A DNA stretch of 7,886 nucleotides, taken from assembly GCA_035606335.1 (NCBI GenBank), contig DATNFP010000167.1, positions 1 through 7,886 of the forward strand, written 5' to 3'. The position numbers and the translations under genes were made by a program. Positions 6,199 to 7,886 of the stretch are shown piece after piece (the stretch's first letter is position 1; every line of letters starts with the position of its first letter). Source of the DNA: DATNFP01 sp035606335 (GTDB lineage: Bacteria; Bacteroidota; Bacteroidia; Chitinophagales; Chitinophagaceae). The notes beneath the pieces were generated by a model, which saw only the letters and a list, made by a program, of their open reading frames with translations, made no database searches and was not told the DNA's origin.

Positions 6199-7410
6199 TT
6201 AGCCCTGAGCGGCGAGCAACAGATCCAGGTCTGTGTACTTTAGGTTAAAGCGTTTGGCAATGGGAGCGTTAGTAACACAACCTTTATAAAGATATACTCC
6301 TGTACGGATGCCACTTTTTGCCTGGATCAATTCGTCTACACCACCCATATCAGCGCATTGCTGCATGATCGGCATCAACACATTGCTTATGGCACGTGAT
6401 GCAGTACGGGATACACTTGATGCTATATTGGGTACGCAATAGTGGATAACATCATATTTTTTGAATGTTGGATTCTCGTGAGAAGTAAGCCTGGAAGTTT
6501 CAAAGCAGCCCCCGCGGTCTATGCTAACATCAATGATCACAGAACCGGCCTTCATGTTGCTTACCATTTCTTCACTAACGACAACAGGAGTTATGCCGTT
6601 AACAGGCTTTAAAGCTCCAACTGCGACATCTGCATCGGCTAATTCATCTGCAAGAGTAACCGGTTCTAATACAGAAGTGAAGCAGCGGCGGCCAATATTA
6701 TTCTGCAAACGCATCAAACGGTAAATGGAATTATCAAAGATCTTAACTGAAGCGCCAAGACCAAAAGCCGTACGGGCAGCAAACTCGCCTACTACACCTG
6801 CGCCGATAATTAATACTTTAACAGGGGGTACACCTGAAATGCCGCCGAGTAATATACCCTTCCCATTATGTACATTGCTTAGATATTTAGCAGCCGTAAG
6901 TATTGCAGAACTTCCTGCTATCTCACTCATAGAGCGCACAATAGGATAGGTCCCTGCATCATCTTTTATTGAGTCGAAAGCAATGGCGATTATTTTTTTC
7001 TGTACCAGTTGTTCCAGCATTTCTACCTTTAGAATAGGCAGATGTATGGGAGAAATCACAACCTGGTTGGGTTGCAACAGATTTATCTCCTCTTCAGATA
7101 TTGGAGCGGATTTGATGATAGTTGTGGCTTTGTACAATTCAGCTTTTTCGTAAACGATACGGGCACCGGCTTCATTGTAATCACTATCAAAATAAAATGA
7201 GCCCTCTCCGGCACTATGTTCTACAGCAACATCATGGCCATTGTTGACCAATACAGAAACTGCTTCGGGGGTCAATGCCACCCTGTTCTCCTGGAAAGAA
7301 GTTTCTCTCGGTATACCAATGAAAAGCTGTTTCTTTTTAGGCAGTATCTCAAGCGTTTCTTCCAGAGGGATATAAGAAAACGAAGGTGATACATATGGTC
7401 TTTTACTCAT
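6199..7410 (-). CDS. ald: Alanine dehydrogenase (Bacteroidota long form)
   Basis: 403 aa from the ATG at 7410. It reversibly deaminates L-alanine to pyruvate and ammonia with NAD+; family members are cytosolic oligomers. IGIPRETSFQENRVALTP (31-48) is the N-terminal signature, with Arg43 matching the pyruvate-binding arginine. Lys100 and His123 fit the conserved substrate Lys and catalytic His. The NAD loop is GAGVVG (203-208). IDRGGCFETSR (297-307), containing Asp298, fits the catalytic aspartate block. About 28 residues precede the domain, which I recognise as usual in Bacteroidota homologs. A TTG at 7449 in frame would add 13 residues but sits inside a TAnnTTTG element, so the ATG is preferred. 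The related family of NAD(P) transhydrogenase alpha subunits is less likely given the GGCFE-SR block. The gene is convergent with uppP and divergent from rpoN. Confidence 0.9.
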   Translation of the reverse strand: MSKRPYVSPSFSYIPLEETLEILPKKKQLFIGIPRETSFQENRVALTPEAVSVLVNNGHDVAVEHSAGEGSFYFDSDYNEAGARIVYEKAELYKATTIIKSAPISEEEINLLQPNQVVISPIHLPILKVEMLEQLVQKKIIAIAFDSIKDDAGTYPIVRSMSEIAGSSAILTAAKYLSNVHNGKGILLGGISGVPPVKVLIIGAGVVGEFAARTAFGLGASVKIFDNSIYRLMRLQNNIGRRCFTSVLEPVTLADELADADVAVGALKPVNGITPVVVSEEMVSNMKAGSVIIDVSIDRGGCFETSRLTSHENPTFKKYDVIHYCVPNIASSVSRTASRAISNVLMPIMQQCADMGGVDELIQAKSGIRTGVYLYKGCVTNAPIAKRFNLKYTDLDLLLAAQG

Positions 7411-7446
7411 ACCCTGGGGCACTAAATTTTCTATCCAACTAATATA

Positions 7447-7454
7447 CAAAACTA
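7447..7454 (-). promoter_or_regulatory. -7 promoter element (TAGTTTTG) for ald
   Basis: Read on the minus strand, 7454-7447 is TAGTTTTG, an exact TAnnTTTG match. It leaves about 30 bases of leader before the ATG at 7410. No clear TTTG -33 box sits at the expected distance; the dyads at 7455-7470 and 7475-7496 occupy that space. The position also disqualifies the in-frame TTG at 7449 as the start codon. Confidence 0.5.
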
Positions 7455-7470
7455 CTTCTTATAAAAGAAG
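7455..7470. promoter_or_regulatory. Perfect 6-bp dyad abutting the ald -7 element
   Basis: CTTCTT (7455-7460), loop ATAA, AAGAAG (7465-7470) form a perfect inverted repeat. It touches the upstream edge of the ald TAGTTTTG element, inside the -33 to -7 spacer, where a bound repressor would block the polymerase. It would not be in the ald transcript, so it is more likely a DNA-binding site than an RNA hairpin. Confidence 0.4.
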
Positions 7471-7474
7471 CATA

Positions 7475-7496
7475 TTAACATCTAAAATGATGTTAA
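7475..7496. promoter_or_regulatory. Perfect 8-bp inverted repeat, candidate operator between ald and rpoN
   Basis: TTAACATC (7475-7482) and GATGTTAA (7489-7496) are exact reverse complements separated by TAAAAT. The axis lies about 28-31 bases upstream of the ald -7 element, over the likely -33 region, and about 72 bases upstream of the rpoN -7 element. The size and symmetry fit a dimeric transcription factor. Alanine dehydrogenase genes in other bacteria are often controlled by Lrp/AsnC-type regulators, but I cannot assign this site to a family. Confidence 0.5.
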
Positions 7497-7557
7497 GGTA
7501 TTGAGACAAAGTTCATGAAATAGTGGATAAGTAACACACTTTTGTACCTTTAAATTT

Positions 7558-7565
7558 TATTTTTG
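7558..7565 (+). promoter_or_regulatory. -7 promoter element (TATTTTTG) for rpoN
   Basis: TATTTTTG is an exact TAnnTTTG match 17 bases before the rpoN ATG. A TTTG at 7541-7544 is only 13 bases upstream, closer than the usual 19-20, so the -33 box is uncertain. An AGGA at 7576-7579, three bases from the ATG, is a weak ribosome-binding match. Confidence 0.45.
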
Positions 7566-7582
7566 CAATAGGTTTAGGAAAC

Positions 7583-7886
7583 ATGGCGTTAAGACAATCA
7601 CAGCAACAGAAGTTACTACAGAAACTATCTCCACAGCAGATTCAGCTAATGAAATTGCTGCAGGTGCCTACTGCAAACCTTGAAGAACGTGTAAAAGAAG
7701 AGCTTGAGGAAAACCCAGCGCTTGAGTATGGCAACGAGAATGAAGATGGCACGCAGGATGAATATAACCTACAGGATAATGAAGAATCGGACTATGAAAG
7801 TGATAATAATGAAGATGTAGAGCTAAGCAATGATACAGCAGAAAAGGTGGACCTGGAGGACTTTTTGCGACATGAGGATGATGACA
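7583..7886 (+). CDS. rpoN: RNA polymerase sigma-54 factor, N-terminal part (3' end outside window)
   Basis: The frame is open from the ATG at 7583 to the right edge, giving 101 codons. Residues 4-48 are the sigma-54 region I: glutamine- and leucine-rich, with QKLSPQQIQLMKLLQ (13-27) followed by LEERVKEELEENPALE (33-48). Region I contacts the -12 promoter element and enhancer-binding ATPases and holds the polymerase closed until activated. Residues 51-100 are a highly acidic stretch (22 Asp or Glu out of 50, with only Lys88, Arg96 and His97 carrying possible positive charge), matching the variable acidic region II. The core-binding and RpoN-box DNA-binding parts lie beyond the window. The start is firm because region I begins within a few residues of it. 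The gene diverges from ald across a 172-base spacer. Confidence 0.95.
   Translation, partial: MALRQSQQQKLLQKLSPQQIQLMKLLQVPTANLEERVKEELEENPALEYGNENEDGTQDEYNLQDNEESDYESDNNEDVELSNDTAEKVDLEDFLRHEDDD

Noticed and set aside
6521..6949. Two adjacent plus-strand frames opposite ald
   Set aside because: They mirror the ald coding sequence, including its NAD-binding region, and show no independent signals.

Overview
The window looks like a chromosomal segment of a Bacteroidota bacterium, probably of the Chitinophagaceae or a neighbouring group. Three things point there: tandem secreted proteins with a C-terminal domain of the type IX secretion (Por) kind, start codons mostly without Shine-Dalgarno sequences, and several TAnnTTTG promoter -7 elements, the form used by the Bacteroidota primary sigma factor. 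The group is inferred from these traits and protein style, not from a database match.

Left part (1-3801): a same-strand array of at least three paralogous secreted proteins. The first is present only as its last 68 residues. The other two (547 and about 548 aa) are complete, each with a signal peptide, exactly seven repeats of about 58-62 residues (best read as a seven-bladed beta-propeller), a short Thr/Asp-rich linker and a sorting domain. The linkers and parts of the sorting domains are nearly identical in DNA, while the blades differ at many synonymous sites, which suggests local gene conversion. The ligand or substrate is unknown.

Middle (3862-6187): a compact plus-strand unit of three housekeeping genes, folD (one-carbon folate metabolism), queE (7-deazaguanine/queuosine precursor synthesis) and uppP (undecaprenyl pyrophosphate recycling for envelope synthesis). 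Gaps are 7 and 3 bases, so co-transcription is likely. A TATCTTTG element ends 4 bases before the folD ATG, implying an almost leaderless transcript.

Right part (6199-7886): an alanine dehydrogenase gene on the minus strand, convergent with uppP (11-base gap) and divergent from rpoN (sigma-54), which runs off the right edge. The 172-base ald/rpoN spacer holds a TAnnTTTG element for each gene, a perfect 8-bp inverted repeat with a 6-base spacer, and a perfect 6-bp dyad directly upstream of the ald -7 element. It is the most information-rich non-coding part of the window.

No RNA genes, insertion sequences, CRISPR arrays or phage genes were seen. The housekeeping genes are ordinary. The least explained content is the propeller array and the dyads between ald and rpoN.
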